A stretch of DNA of 62,441 nt from a virus, in the IMG/VR virus record IMGVR_UViG_3300020579_000013, positions 1 through 62,441 of that record, one strand, 5' to 3'. The notes under the pieces were generated by a model. The model ran no database searches, was not told the origin of the DNA, and was given only the letters and a program-made list of their open reading frames with translations. The translations under genes and the position numbers were made by a program. Below are positions 16,442 through 24,987 of the stretch, one piece after another (the stretch's first letter is position 1; the number at the start of each line of letters is the position of its first letter).

Positions 16442-18261
16442 TTCACTTCTCCAAAATTAGCGCCGTAATGGATCTCGACGTCGATGGGGGCATTGGGCAT
16501 CCAGGATAGTGGCGCAGTCATAATGACTCGCGCTTCGCGAACCACTTCCTCAACCCGGCCCACCGGTACAATATAATCCAATTCGTCGTGGACTTGAAGA
16601 GCCGGCCGCAGTTTCAGTTTACGGTGGATCTCCAACATGCAGTGCTTGATGACGATATTGGCGAGCGCTTGGATTATGTTCTCCAGCAGCTTGCCTCCCC
16701 ATATCGATCGCAGCTCGCGGCCGAATAGGTACTGGTAGCCGTCGAAGGTGTTCTCGAGTTTCGGATAGTATAGGAACATGCCATTTGGCAGCTCCACACT
16801 CTCGTGACGAAACGTCAGTGGACCCAATGTTGCCTTGGCGCCGGGGGTAGCCATTATCTCTAACATGGTATCCAGCGTCCGCCATAGTTCCGGGATCTTC
16901 GAGTAGGTGTCCCGATAAATCCCAACCACCTTCGTGGCCTCGCCTAGGTCGACCTTGATGTTCTCTTGAGCTCGGCAGGTTCCAATGTATTTAATTGCCC
17001 CCATACCGTACTGTAGGCCAAGAACAGCGGTCTTAGCGAGGAATCTTTCGCGAGTATCAGCCCTCGAAATCGGCCGGCCATAAAGTCGGCTCGCAAATTG
17101 CGAATAAACGTCCACGCCATCCCTGAAAGCATTAATGAGAGCTTGCTCGTCTGCGAGGCAACAGCAGAGTCGTGCTTCGATCTGGCTAAGGTCGGCACCC
17201 AAGACCACATGTCCTGCTGGCGCGCGAAGTGCGAAGCGAATACGGGACTTATGAGGCTGAGGAAGATTTTGGAGGTTGATCTTTTCGGTTCCTCCATATC
17301 GTCCAGTATGCGCAGCGTAATAAAGAAGTGGGACTCGAAGGCTGCTGGACGTACGTCCCATCTCCAGCAGGCGCGTCGTGCGCGTCTCTTCCAGGGTGGA
17401 TTTAACTCCGGTTCGTGCGGCGCAGAGCGCTGATACGAGCTCGTCGCTTTCGTACTCTTCCACAAAATCTTTCCATGCCTGGTCTGTTTTGGCGAACGCA
17501 TAAGTAGGTTGTCCTGTGGCGGGACTGGTTTTCGTGGGTGGCTCGGCGCCAAAAGACTTGAGAGCCTCGGCGAACCGCTGGTTAGACATCAGGACATCTT
17601 TCGATACAACGGTTGTAACACGCTCCATGAGCGCAGCTTTCTTGGCGACCACCTCTTGGAGATGCTCCGCCAGCAGCGCGACGTCCAATTCGAACTTCGG
17701 CTCCAGGTACATTCGTAGTGTCAGGTCTATGACCTTAAGTTCATCGCGCGGGTAGTCGAGTACTAACTGGTCAAACAGTGCCTTGGTACAGTCGGTGTCG
17801 TTGCAGCAATACTCGGCATATTTGACCAGCTCTTCTCTACTTAAAGAGGCTCTGCTGCGGCCAAACATGTTCGTAACTTCGTCCCCCTTCTCTAATCCCA
17901 GGCCAGCGTACTGCATACAGTTCTTCAACGACGCAGACCCCGTGAAGGGTTTGTATTTCGCCTGAGCCATCAGGCGAGTGTCCAAATATAGGGCAGGAAT
18001 CAGTCCAAAGTGGTGCTGCAAAATCAGACCATCGAATGACATGTTGTGTGCCAAAAGGGCGTGGCGGGAAATGTCGAATTGCTGTAGCCAAGTCCCAGTC
18101 TGCTTCATCGTTCCCGAGAACCATTTGGTGATTCCTCGTAGCTTGACCGACACCAGTATTACTTCGAACCGCGGATCGCGGACGTAGTCCTCGGTGGTCA
18201 TCTTGGATAAGGTGTACTCTGGGCCGTAGAACGACTCAAAGTCCAGTGTGATTATCTCCAT
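16438..18261 (-). CDS. Family A DNA polymerase with 3'-5' exonuclease
   Basis: A 607-residue enzyme. The exonuclease domain opens with I-T-L-D-F-E-S (ExoI) and includes L-L-A-H-N-M-S-F-D (ExoII). The polymerase domain shows motif A G-A-D-L-S-Q-I-E-A-R-L, motif B around K-T-A-V-L-G-L-Q-Y-G-M-G and motif C Q-V-H-D-E-L-D. It replicates the phage genome. No phage clamp is visible, so processivity must come from elsewhere. One TTACAA-type palindrome lies inside this gene (17605-17618). Confidence 0.93.
   Translation of the reverse strand: MEIITLDFESFYGPEYTLSKMTTEDYVRDPRFEVILVSVKLRGITKWFSGTMKQTGTWLQQFDISRHALLAHNMSFDGLILQHHFGLIPALYLDTRLMAQAKYKPFTGSASLKNCMQYAGLGLEKGDEVTNMFGRSRASLSREELVKYAEYCCNDTDCTKALFDQLVLDYPRDELKVIDLTLRMYLEPKFELDVALLAEHLQEVVAKKAALMERVTTVVSKDVLMSNQRFAEALKSFGAEPPTKTSPATGQPTYAFAKTDQAWKDFVEEYESDELVSALCAARTGVKSTLEETRTTRLLEMGRTSSSLRVPLLYYAAHTGRYGGTEKINLQNLPQPHKSRIRFALRAPAGHVVLGADLSQIEARLCCCLADEQALINAFRDGVDVYSQFASRLYGRPISRADTRERFLAKTAVLGLQYGMGAIKYIGTCRAQENIKVDLGEATKVVGIYRDTYSKIPELWRTLDTMLEIMATPGAKATLGPLTFRHESVELPNGMFLYYPKLENTFDGYQYLFGRELRSIWGGKLLENIIQALANIVIKHCMLEIHRKLKLRPALQVHDELDYIVPVGRVEEVVREARVIMTAPLSWMPNAPIDVEIHYGANFGEVK
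17605..17619. promoter_or_regulatory. Operator-like palindrome within the polymerase gene
   Basis: Core TACAACGGTTGTA, read on the minus strand as codons V-T-T-V-V. One of about ten related sites between 17.6 and 29.6 kb. Confidence 0.45.
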
Positions 18262-18803
18262 ACGGTGAGCAGGATGCTGTCCTTGACAGGATTGGCCGTA
18301 TCGATAGAAGTGAGATCCACGATCTCAACCCTGGTGAACGTCTGGTTGGAGATATGTTTCACTAGTGCCTTCGCCGCCTCCATGCTTGCGATGTCCTCGA
18401 TCACCAGCAACCCACCTTCGCGCAGCTTGCCGAGATACAGATCCAGAAAGCTAAGCTGGCTGCGCAGGGTGTGCGGACCGTCGTCTACCATGAAGTCGAA
18501 GTACCCATCCGGGAAGAAACTCGCGACGTGATGAGTGTATGCGTCTTGGTGTATGAGTTGGATGCGCTCGGAAGGCACGGTGCGGACAACGACATCCATG
18601 CCGGTGATGTAGGCTTGGGCGAAGTAATCCCGCCACAGCTGTATTGAGCCGCCCTCGTAGATGCCTATCTCGAGCACCTGCCTGACCCGGTCGCGCATTG
18701 GCGCGAGAGCCTGCTCATAGAAGTTCTCAACGTAAGAGTGGGACCGTCCGAACTTGTCGGTCTTGTAATTTCCAGTAAGGCACATCTCGATTAGGCTTGG
18801 CAT
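18252..18803 (-). CDS. SAM-dependent methyltransferase (cephalosporin hydroxylase/sugar O-MTase type)
   Basis: A class I methyltransferase of about 183 residues. V-L-E-I-G-I-Y-E-G-G-S-I is the SAM motif I, F-D-F-M-V-D-D-G-P-H the metal/substrate region and E-G-G-L-L-V-I-E-D-I the post-motif. This resembles the MycF/cephalosporin-hydroxylase group, which methylates sugars. An ATG at 18824 sits in the T-tract of the upstream terminator and is unlikely. With the phage glycosyltransferases it may help modify a glycan. Confidence 0.7.
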   Translation of the reverse strand: MPSLIEMCLTGNYKTDKFGRSHSYVENFYEQALAPMRDRVRQVLEIGIYEGGSIQLWRDYFAQAYITGMDVVVRTVPSERIQLIHQDAYTHHVASFFPDGYFDFMVDDGPHTLRSQLSFLDLYLGKLREGGLLVIEDIASMEAAKALVKHISNQTFTRVEIVDLTSIDTANPVKDSILLTVWR

Positions 18804-18824
18804 TTGGTTCCCCGGCGCAGTCAT

Positions 18825-18863
18825 AAAAAGGGCCCGAACCAAGTATGATACTTGGCCGGGCCC
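18825..18863 (-). terminator. Leftward intrinsic terminator
   Basis: On the minus strand: GGGCCCGGCCAAGTATC, a short loop, then the pairing arm ending in GGGCCC, followed by TTTTT. It separates the secreted 111-residue protein from the methyltransferase. Confidence 0.8.
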
Positions 18864-18880
18864 AAAGTTCAATCTATCTC

Positions 18881-19216
18881 TTACTCAGCTTCCATCTGGA
18901 CAATGATCACTGGGGGCGATTGCCCCGGCTGCAGCGGATCGATCACCAACTGCTCGCGCGTCAGTGGGCCTCGGGTGGGAGACTCTTCGTATACCGTGAT
19001 CGTATATGTCCCGGCATAATTCAGATACCCGAAGTAGCACGTCTCGGAAGTCGACGGGGTCGCCCAAGCGTAGGCGCCTGCAGGTCCGCTGATCGTGCAA
19101 TATGAAGTTGTCCAGCCCTCGGGGGCCTTCACCTCAAGATAAGCCACCGGATGCGTTGTAGTCCCGCGCCCGAACGCCACTGTCGCCACCAAACACAACA
19201 CCAATGCCTTCAACAT
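18881..19216 (-). CDS. Secreted hypothetical protein
   Basis: A 111-residue protein with a signal peptide (M-L-K-A-L-V-L-C-L-V-A-T-V-A-F-G). The mature part is beta-rich with two Cys. AAGGAG precedes tandem ATGs at 19219 and 19216. It is the last gene before a terminator. No family recognised. Confidence 0.6.
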   Translation of the reverse strand: MLKALVLCLVATVAFGRGTTTHPVAYLEVKAPEGWTTSYCTISGPAGAYAWATPSTSETCYFGYLNYAGTYTITVYEESPTRGPLTREQLVIDPLQPGQSPPVIIVQMEAE

Positions 19217-19230
19217 CATCTTCTCCTTAG

Positions 19231-19398
19231 TTACCTACCAAACAAAAAACCCTGTGCTCTAGAGTCACGCAAAGAATCCGTGTCATGGGGCGAGAAAAGA
19301 AAATCTAGCCCGCGTCCGCTGAACTCAAATAAATCCAGGTCCGTGAACCCTGCGCCTCCCCATAAAAACTCCCACTCAGTCAGACCCCTACAAAGCAT
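19231..19398 (-). CDS. Clamp-motif microprotein (55 aa, tail QGFLFGR)
   Basis: The start overlaps the VWA-protein stop. The core is L-T-E-W-E-F-L-W-G-G-A-G-F, followed by acidic and aromatic residues, ending R-A-Q-G-F-L-F-G-R. Both the Trp-rich core and the Q-x-x-L-F tail match the array at 23-27 kb. Confidence 0.65.
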   Translation of the reverse strand: MLCRGLTEWEFLWGGAGFTDLDLFEFSGRGLDFLFSPHDTDSLRDSRAQGFLFGR

Positions 19399-20626
19399 CG
19401 ATGTGTATAGTCTTTCCAAATGGCCCCTCCTGCGGTGTGGTCGCGCACCAGATCACCGGATACCCCGGATCTCTATCGGGGAACGGGCCACACATGTCTG
19501 TGAAGTAGATCAGACAGTCGGGGACAAGACCTTGTTCCTTCACCCACTCGAACGGCGGACGGAAGTCCGTGCCCCCGCCGCCCTTCACCTCTACGTTGTG
19601 CCAGTCAATCTCCTCGTGGATGTTGAACTCTTGGACAGACGCGATGTCAGCGTCGCAGCCTAATAGGATGGTCTGCTCGGGATGACAGGTACGGATGATG
19701 TCCTTGCACTCCCCGCCGAAGCTGTTCATCTCCTTCTGTCCAATACTCCCTGACGTATCCCACACCCACACAATCAGCCTGCACCCGAATGATGCACTGC
19801 GGGGCAGGTACATTCGTTGCTGGGCCAGTCTGCGCCGGTGCGGCCGCTTCCACGTGCTGGTGTCCCGGCTGCTCGATGTTACAACCGTTGTACGCAGGAT
19901 GTCCTGCCACCGGACCTTGGGCTCCAGGAACTCCTCGGCATAGCGCTTGAGGGCCGCAGGCAGCTTCCCACAGGCTTTGGCAGTGTCCAGGGCCGTCTGA
20001 ACCGCCCGCTTCATTTCCGCACTAGACACCTTTCCGGTGTCATAGATATGGACGTCCTGGCCTTTCCCCTTGCCGTTCCCCGGTACGCCGCCACCCGTCA
20101 CCTTCTTGGCGTTCTTCCACAGATCCCGATATACCTCTTCCACGCTCATCTCGCACGTGTACTTCGGGTCCAGCAACCACTCGGGCTCACCCTTTTTGTA
20201 CTTGCCTTGCGGATCGTCGTGGTCAAACCGCTTCATCGCCCCGACCTGGGACTTGACCAGCATGTCATTGATGACATAGTCGGCCGCGATGTTATACAGC
20301 ATCGAGGAGAACGGATTGCCGTCGAACCCGGTGTCTTCATACACCTTGCCGCGCATCATGTGTTCCCACATTGCGTGGCCTACCTCGTGGCACACACCGA
20401 ACACGGCCTCTTCCAGCTTGAGCGTATTCAGGAAGTCCTCGTCTATATAGACAGTCTTGCCGTCGGTCGCCATTGTGGCCGGCATGCCCCCAAACAACTT
20501 CTCGAACTTACCGATGCGGACATCCATGATGTCGAGCAACAGACTCGCGAAGAATGGCACATGCAGAAGCAGTGCCGTCTTCACACCTACAAACATTGGA
20601 TGGTTAGTACCTTGACTTTCAGCCAT
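19388..20626 (-). CDS. VWA-like protein with HExxH metallopeptidase motif (DUF2201/CobT-like)
   Basis: The 412-residue protein has C-H-E-V-G-H at residues 79-84 (zinc peptidase motif) and, in its C-terminal half, W-D-T-S-G-S-I-G at 289-296. The latter is the D-x-S-x-S of a VWA MIDAS metal site. This is the DUF2201 layout that pairs with MoxR/CobS-type AAA+ ATPases. It likely acts as an ATPase-driven chaperone or protease-like machine. A TTACAA palindrome lies inside (19878-19893). Confidence 0.82.
   Translation of the reverse strand: MAESQGTNHPMFVGVKTALLLHVPFFASLLLDIMDVRIGKFEKLFGGMPATMATDGKTVYIDEDFLNTLKLEEAVFGVCHEVGHAMWEHMMRGKVYEDTGFDGNPFSSMLYNIAADYVINDMLVKSQVGAMKRFDHDDPQGKYKKGEPEWLLDPKYTCEMSVEEVYRDLWKNAKKVTGGGVPGNGKGKGQDVHIYDTGKVSSAEMKRAVQTALDTAKACGKLPAALKRYAEEFLEPKVRWQDILRTTVVTSSSRDTSTWKRPHRRRLAQQRMYLPRSASFGCRLIVWVWDTSGSIGQKEMNSFGGECKDIIRTCHPEQTILLGCDADIASVQEFNIHEEIDWHNVEVKGGGGTDFRPPFEWVKEQGLVPDCLIYFTDMCGPFPDRDPGYPVIWCATTPQEGPFGKTIHIDAL
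19878..19893. promoter_or_regulatory. Operator-like palindrome within the VWA gene
   Basis: GTTACAACCGTTGTAC; on the minus strand it encodes R-T-T-V-V-T. Same class as the other TTACAA/TTGTAA sites. Confidence 0.45.
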
Positions 20627-20680
20627 TTAAATCCTCCCACAAATTATATTGGACGTAAGGATAGCGCCAGCAAAAATCTT

Positions 20681-22039
20681 CTAGGAAAAAGAACCTGCCC
20701 TGCGATCCATATCTTCTAAGATATTTCCTGCAAGACTCGCGGTCAGTTGTCTTTTTCGTAAGTCGTTGCGCAGGGTGTTCGGATCGTGTTTGCATAAGTC
20801 CTTCTCGATGCGCTGCCTGATTGACTCGATGGTGGCGTCGTTCGTCGCGTTCAGATGCGTGAGCAAGTCTACGGTCTCACGCACGTTGCTCACAAGCGTG
20901 TCGTGGAACGTATGCTTAGGATCGCCCAGCCGGTCCGCCATCTTGGCAACGACGTCACGCATTCGACGCCAGACATCTTGCATTGCACCCTCAAGACATT
21001 TGTTACGCTGGGCGGTGAGAGCGTCCGCGAGCTTGCGAGCCTGCTGCGCAGGAAGTCCCTTGAAATCCATCCCGTCGGGTACAGGGCTGAACTCAAAGTC
21101 GAGATTGAACATAGACTCCAGATCATCCGGGGTTGGGTAGTCTGTGATGACAAATGCTTCTCCTAGATTACGTCTTGCCTCTTTGATCAGCTCCGGGAAC
21201 GCTTCGCGCAATTCCTCGCGCTTGGTGTTGACCAGCTGCTTGGCCTGCCCCATCTCGGTGATGTACTCCATGAACAGCGTATTAGCCAGCAACCTCGGAC
21301 CATCTCGTCTACCAGAATCATCCATGCCCGTGGTCGACCACGGCAATGTCATCTGATAGTGCCGAGTGCGTGCGGAGTCAAGAACAGAGTTGACGGCCTT
21401 GAGTTTGTCTTCTGTGCCTGCGAACAACTTTTTGTACGCTGTATACGTGCCATCGACTGAGCCGTGATCCGACTCTGCTTTCTTTGCCGCGCCTTTGTCT
21501 CGCTTTCGGCCAACCCATTTACGAACCTTGAGGCGGCAAAGCGTCGCGAAGTTTCGTATATCCAGTTGTGCGGCAATCGACTCATTGGTGAATTGTGGAA
21601 AAGCAACCACTGGCAGTCTTTCGGCTGGTGCCGCATTAGTCCTCTCCACCTCGGTGCTTGAACCGTCCGTACGCTCATCTTCATCTCCTAGTCCATCCAC
21701 AGGCAAAGCTGCCGCCTGCGGCCGAACTGTTTGTTTCGCCACCAGCACCCCGCCAGTGACGCGCGTTTCTTTCTCGCCATTGCTGGCTCCTGTTACAGTG
21801 GTTGTATCGGCTGGCGCAGTCACAGATTGTTTTGGCGTAGCCAGTTCCGTACCTCTGAGTGGAATACGACTCCTCGCCGAGGTGGGAGTTGGTCGTATTT
21901 GAACAGGCACTGTTGATGTTGGGTTATCCGCATTATTGTCTTTCGGATTAGCAACTTGCTGTTTTTTGTCCACCAGTGGGGCATGGTCGTCTCCATTCAT
22001 TATCTGATCCAAGACAGATTGTAGGTCGAAGTCATTCAT
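20681..22039 (-). CDS. Helical partner protein of the MoxR/VWA pair (DUF3150-like?)
   Basis: A 452-residue protein. About 150 N-terminal residues are low-complexity (Pro/Thr/Asn/Asp). The rest is helical with many charged residues, for example A-K-Q-L-V-N-T-K-R-E-E-L-R-E and A-L-T-A-Q-R-N-K-C-L-E-G-A-M. It lies between the MoxR ATPase and the VWA protein, a position held by DUF3150 proteins in related mobile-element operons; the match is by position and character only. Start at 22039 follows CAGGAG. Confidence 0.6.
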   Translation of the reverse strand: MNDFDLQSVLDQIMNGDDHAPLVDKKQQVANPKDNNADNPTSTVPVQIRPTPTSARSRIPLRGTELATPKQSVTAPADTTTVTGASNGEKETRVTGGVLVAKQTVRPQAAALPVDGLGDEDERTDGSSTEVERTNAAPAERLPVVAFPQFTNESIAAQLDIRNFATLCRLKVRKWVGRKRDKGAAKKAESDHGSVDGTYTAYKKLFAGTEDKLKAVNSVLDSARTRHYQMTLPWSTTGMDDSGRRDGPRLLANTLFMEYITEMGQAKQLVNTKREELREAFPELIKEARRNLGEAFVITDYPTPDDLESMFNLDFEFSPVPDGMDFKGLPAQQARKLADALTAQRNKCLEGAMQDVWRRMRDVVAKMADRLGDPKHTFHDTLVSNVRETVDLLTHLNATNDATIESIRQRIEKDLCKHDPNTLRNDLRKRQLTASLAGNILEDMDRRAGSFS

Positions 22040-22072
22040 ATCGAACTCCTGCAAGTCGGGTCTCGATGTTAC

Positions 22073-23140
22073 TCATGACTTCTTGTCCAGCAGATTCGCC
22101 GCCTCCAACAATGCTTTGTTACCCCGCAGCCATATGCTGAACTGCGGATGCTGCACGATCTGCGGTGTACGCCGCACGGTGTGCCGCAGCGCGCTGGCCT
22201 GGAACTCCTTGCCCATGCGCGACAAGTACTCGAACGCCTGCACCGCAGTTACGCCATCGATGTTATGAGAGATCATTCTCATGGTGGCGTAGCATGCGTC
22301 CGGCTTCTCCGGCACCTTGGTTGTCTTCGGTTGCGCGACTATATCCGCGTAGCTCGGCAGCTCGTCCACCACCCGCAGGTGCGCAATGAACTGAGCAGCC
22401 GCACCTTCACCTATCGCGCCCGCCGCGAACTCGGTGAACATCTCTGTGCTCATGGTGTCCATGTACGGGCTCAGTCTGCATATCGACCGCGGTGTGCAGA
22501 ACGGGCCGGGCTTCTCGGGCACCTTGTCTGCCAGCACTATGTTGGGTAGTGCCTCTGTGAACGATATGATCTGATGCGCAATGTTGTTCTTCTCCATCCA
22601 GTCCACCAGTGCATCCTTGCTCGGCTCGATCTGGATGTCGGCTATTCTGTTCTGAATAAATGCCATTGTCTTACGGGCACCGGAGCGGTCTTGCTCCCGA
22701 TTGCCCGCTGCAACGACAATCCACCCCGGCGGAAGCTGATAGTCGCCCACTCGACGGTCAAGCATGAGCTCTGCTGCCACCTTGTTGACGTCATCGTCCG
22801 CTTGCGGCTGCTCGTCCAAAAATAAGTAGCCATACTCACCATCCTTCTCGATGTCGACTGCCCAGAAGGGCAGACTGAACTCCATCTTGCTCGTGGCGAT
22901 GTTGCCCTCGGGCGGCAGGCCGTAGCCCTTCACGTCCGGTTGCTCCACCTCGCACAGCCGCACCACCTTGCAGCCGACCAACTGTCCTAGCTTCTTGGTT
23001 AGCTCCAGTGCGGCGTCCTTGACGATGGTACTCTTGCCCATGCCTGGGCTCGACAGCAGGCGTACGCACATATACTCCTGCTTCTCGATTGCCACGTTCA
23101 ACATCGTGATCAACAATCGCTTTGCGTCACTGATCTTCAT
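22073..23140 (-). CDS. MoxR/CobS-type AAA+ ATPase
   Basis: The 355-residue protein has Walker A S-S-P-G-M-G-K-S-T near residue 28-36, Walker B Y-L-F-L-D-E-Q-P, and sensor I V-V-A-A-G-N-R-E-Q-D followed by an arginine-rich segment R-S-G-A-R-K. MoxR ATPases work with VWA proteins to remodel or insert cofactors into target complexes. It starts by ATGA overlap with a clamp-motif microprotein, so it is co-translated with that set. Confidence 0.87.
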   Translation of the reverse strand: MKISDAKRLLITMLNVAIEKQEYMCVRLLSSPGMGKSTIVKDAALELTKKLGQLVGCKVVRLCEVEQPDVKGYGLPPEGNIATSKMEFSLPFWAVDIEKDGEYGYLFLDEQPQADDDVNKVAAELMLDRRVGDYQLPPGWIVVAAGNREQDRSGARKTMAFIQNRIADIQIEPSKDALVDWMEKNNIAHQIISFTEALPNIVLADKVPEKPGPFCTPRSICRLSPYMDTMSTEMFTEFAAGAIGEGAAAQFIAHLRVVDELPSYADIVAQPKTTKVPEKPDACYATMRMISHNIDGVTAVQAFEYLSRMGKEFQASALRHTVRRTPQIVQHPQFSIWLRGNKALLEAANLLDKKS

Positions 23141-23298
23141 TCGGGTTCCTCGTTGTTAAATAAATTTGCCTGCCAGGTATGCCAGAAATTAGCGCCATTT
23201 ACAGTGTCGTCGCCCTCTGGCCATCGTGTCTGCTTCTTTCCCTCCGGGCGTGTCATGCACCAATACCACCAGTAGAACTTATACGGTTCATACGCCAT
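23137..23298 (-). CDS. Clamp-motif microprotein (53 aa, QANLF near C-terminus)
   Basis: Starts M-A-Y-E-P-Y-K-F-Y-W-W-Y-W-C, has R-W-P-E-G-D-D, and ends W-H-T-W-Q-A-N-L-F-N-N-E-E-P-E. Very Trp-rich. Coupled to the MoxR ATPase by ATGA. Confidence 0.68.
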   Translation of the reverse strand: MAYEPYKFYWWYWCMTRPEGKKQTRWPEGDDTVNGANFWHTWQANLFNNEEPE

Positions 23299-23389
23299 TA
23301 TTCCACTCCCGTTCGAACAGCATCCACTGTTCCGTCCAGTCGAAACCGTGCCCGGCCTTCCCTAAAGACTCGCGCCAGTCCGTTGGCAT
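23288..23389 (-). CDS. Clamp-motif microprotein (33 aa, QWMLF)
   Basis: A 33-residue peptide with G-F-D-W-T-E-Q-W-M-L-F-E-R-E-W. It overlaps the following gene by 11 bases. It is below usual gene-calling limits, but motif, orientation and overlap agree with the array. Confidence 0.55.
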   Translation of the reverse strand: MPTDWRESLGKAGHGFDWTEQWMLFEREWNNGV

Positions 23390-23438
23390 TAAAATTGTCT
23401 CGTCTGTTGGGATAAACTGGTGCTCTACCAGCCGGTCT

Positions 23439-23894
23439 CTACTTGTCCTCATCGGTCTTGGCGGCTGTCTCCGGCGTGACCAGCACCCCTCTATACTGCG
23501 TGGCCAGGCTGGTCATGGGTTCATATAACTCATCCCTGTGTTCCTTCGCGAACTCCAGTACCTTCCGCGGATCCTCTTCGGACATCGGGAACCCCAACAA
23601 CGCGAACAACGCCGCGACACTCTCACCGAACTCCGCCGCATCTTCCAGCTTCGCGAACACCAGCTTCTGGTTTGTTCCGCTGATGCGAAGACCACTTGCC
23701 TTCATCGACACACAGAACGGACCGTTCTTGCGAGTCTTGTAGATGGGATAATCTTTCTGCCGATAGACAGGCAATGCATGCGCTACTACGTGATCGCCGC
23801 ACGCGATGCCGTCGCCCTCTAGGTACACCTGCTCCGAGTTTGTCGGGGCACCAATCTTGATCTTGAACACTTCAACTTTCTTCTCGCTCGTCAT
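23439..23894 (-). CDS. Conserved-looking hypothetical protein (151 aa)
   Basis: Starts M-T-S-E-K-K-V-E-V-F-K-I-K-I-G. It contains C-G-D-H-V-V-A-H-A-L-P-V-Y and R-K-N-G-P-F-C-V-S-M-K-A-S-G-L-R, then a helical C-terminal half. A longer frame to 23936 would read through the palindrome and lacks support. GGAGAG lies upstream, immediately after an operator-like palindrome, suggesting control of this gene at its 5' leader. No family recognised. Confidence 0.65.
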   Translation of the reverse strand: MTSEKKVEVFKIKIGAPTNSEQVYLEGDGIACGDHVVAHALPVYRQKDYPIYKTRKNGPFCVSMKASGLRISGTNQKLVFAKLEDAAEFGESVAALFALLGFPMSEEDPRKVLEFAKEHRDELYEPMTSLATQYRGVLVTPETAAKTDEDK

Positions 23895-23906
23895 CTGAAC
23901 TCTCCT

Positions 23907-23923
23907 GTTACAACGGTTGTTAC
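23907..23923. promoter_or_regulatory. Operator-like palindrome in the leader of the 151-aa gene
   Basis: GTTACAACGGTTGTTAC, about 13 bases upstream of the start at 23894. It is one of the sites lying outside coding sequence. Confidence 0.55.
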
Positions 23924-24094
23924 TTACTCTCTCCAACTAAACAAGCACAACTGAAATCTTGGGTACCATCTATCACTAAAGTATCCAGTCCAAGGACTTT
24001 CTAGCTCGCCGGCATTATCCCAATCACAATAATTTTCCGGGCTAAACTCCCCAAAACTCAATTCTCCATCTCTACCGAAGCGCTCTATGGCCAT
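23924..24094 (-). CDS. Clamp-motif microprotein (56 aa, QLCLFSWRE)
   Basis: Starts M-A-I-E-R-F-G-R-D-G. The core is N-Y-C-D-W-D-N-A-G-E and P-W-T-G-Y-F-S-D-R-W, and the tail is F-Q-L-C-L-F-S-W-R-E. The start lies inside the upstream gene's last codons. Confidence 0.7.
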   Translation of the reverse strand: MAIERFGRDGELSFGEFSPENYCDWDNAGELESPWTGYFSDRWYPRFQLCLFSWRE

Positions 24095-24267
24095 AAACTC
24101 ACCTGACAAGGGTTGTTGTATTTCTCCCTGTAGAACATCCACCTCCACTCTTGTGTCGCCACATCTAGAGTAATCCACCTCCCGGCCGAAACCTGTATGC
24201 AGTCCGCTCCGCGCGGATATCGGGTGCGGGCAAGACCTTCCGCGTCGAGCGACGGTTTAGTATCCAT
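24085..24267 (-). CDS. Clamp-motif microprotein (60 aa, tail QVSLWP)
   Basis: GAGGAG precedes the ATG. The core T-Q-E-W-R-W-M-F-Y-R-E-K-Y leads to N-P-C-Q-V-S-L-W-P. Trp replaces the terminal Phe of the pentapeptide, an allowed aromatic swap. An imperfect TTACAA-type palindrome overlaps its last codons. Confidence 0.65.
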   Translation of the reverse strand: MDTKPSLDAEGLARTRYPRGADCIQVSAGRWITLDVATQEWRWMFYREKYNNPCQVSLWP

Positions 24268-24280
24268 CTTATAAATCTCC

Positions 24281-24490
24281 TCATGTTGTCTCCCGAAACA
24301 AGCAGTACTGCCGATCATAAGCGGCGCTCCATCGCTCATCGTCGGACCTTATGTCGGTGTACGGTCCATCGAACTTATAACTCTCCAGGAACTCAGGAGA
24401 CCAGCTAAAGATAATATGCCCATCGCCTACTTGCACAGAGTGTCCTTGGTCATATCGGCGCGTGCCGTACCTCCAGTTCCTGTCACTCAC
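24281..24490 (-). CDS. Clamp-motif microprotein (69 aa, QYCLFRETT)
   Basis: GTG start, overlapping the upstream stop. It contains F-S-W-S-P-E-F-L-E-S-Y and D-D-E-R-W-S-A-A-Y-D-R-Q-Y-C-L-F-R-E-T-T. Acidic/aromatic spacing before the pentapeptide matches the 56- and 53-residue members. Confidence 0.68.
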   Translation of the reverse strand: MSDRNWRYGTRRYDQGHSVQVGDGHIIFSWSPEFLESYKFDGPYTDIRSDDERWSAAYDRQYCLFRETT

Positions 24491-24803
24491 GACGTATCAG
24501 TGACAGCACGTTCATCTGCCTCCGCGTGCATTGGTGGCCGGCGAAGTCGGAGAATATGTGCAGTGTCTCGCCGATGAAATATACCCGCATGTCACGCTGA
24601 CAACCCTTACAAGTAATAGTTCTGTCGTGACGCATTATTGTGGTTTGGAGATACGGCGGCCTTTCTGTCTCCTTTAGGTCGTGGCCTTGTCCCTCTACCT
24701 CTTGTACATATTTAGCCAGTTCCTCCTCCGGGTCTTCACCCGGTAGTGTAGTGATTTCGAGTGTGTCGCTATAACTGACGTGGCGCGCAGTCACGATTGC
24801 CAT
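24483..24803 (-). CDS. Zinc-finger small protein of the array
   Basis: A 106-residue acidic protein with a C-terminal zinc site: I-T-C-K-G-C-Q-R-D, F-I-G-E-T-L-H-I-F, G-H-Q-C-T. It ends R-R-Q-M-N-V-L-S-L-I-R-R-E, which resembles but does not match the clamp pentapeptide. It is coupled to its neighbours. Confidence 0.6.
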   Translation of the reverse strand: MAIVTARHVSYSDTLEITTLPGEDPEEELAKYVQEVEGQGHDLKETERPPYLQTTIMRHDRTITCKGCQRDMRVYFIGETLHIFSDFAGHQCTRRQMNVLSLIRRE

Positions 24804-24982
24804 CGCTTAATCGTTGTCCTGGTCGCTCCAGGTTGGGAGAACATCATTGCCTGCACCCGAAGGCAGGGCAGTGATCTGCTGAAGTCTCCTTTGCGGCTGT
24901 AGAATCCCATTTTGCATTCGCAGATGCGGCAGGTCAGCTTTACAAACTTGTGTCCGTCTTCTCTGAGCCATTTGAGTTTCAT
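24791..24982 (-). CDS. Clamp-motif zinc-finger microprotein (63 aa, QAMMF)
   Basis: Starts M-K-L-K-W-L-R-E-D-G-H-K-F. Two Cys pairs (C-R-I-C, then C-K and C-L) suggest zinc binding. The tail V-Q-A-M-M-F-S-Q-P-G-A is followed by a basic end. The same G-(Y/F)-x-x-R-K-G-D-F-S segment before the motif is not seen in the other members. Confidence 0.6.
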   Translation of the reverse strand: MKLKWLREDGHKFVKLTCRICECKMGFYSRKGDFSRSLPCLRVQAMMFSQPGATRTTIKRWQS

Positions 24983-24987
24983 TGTAT

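Noticed and set aside
19817-20719. 300-residue rightward ORF antisense to the VWA gene
   Set aside because: The leftward frame has HExxH and MIDAS motifs; this one has none.
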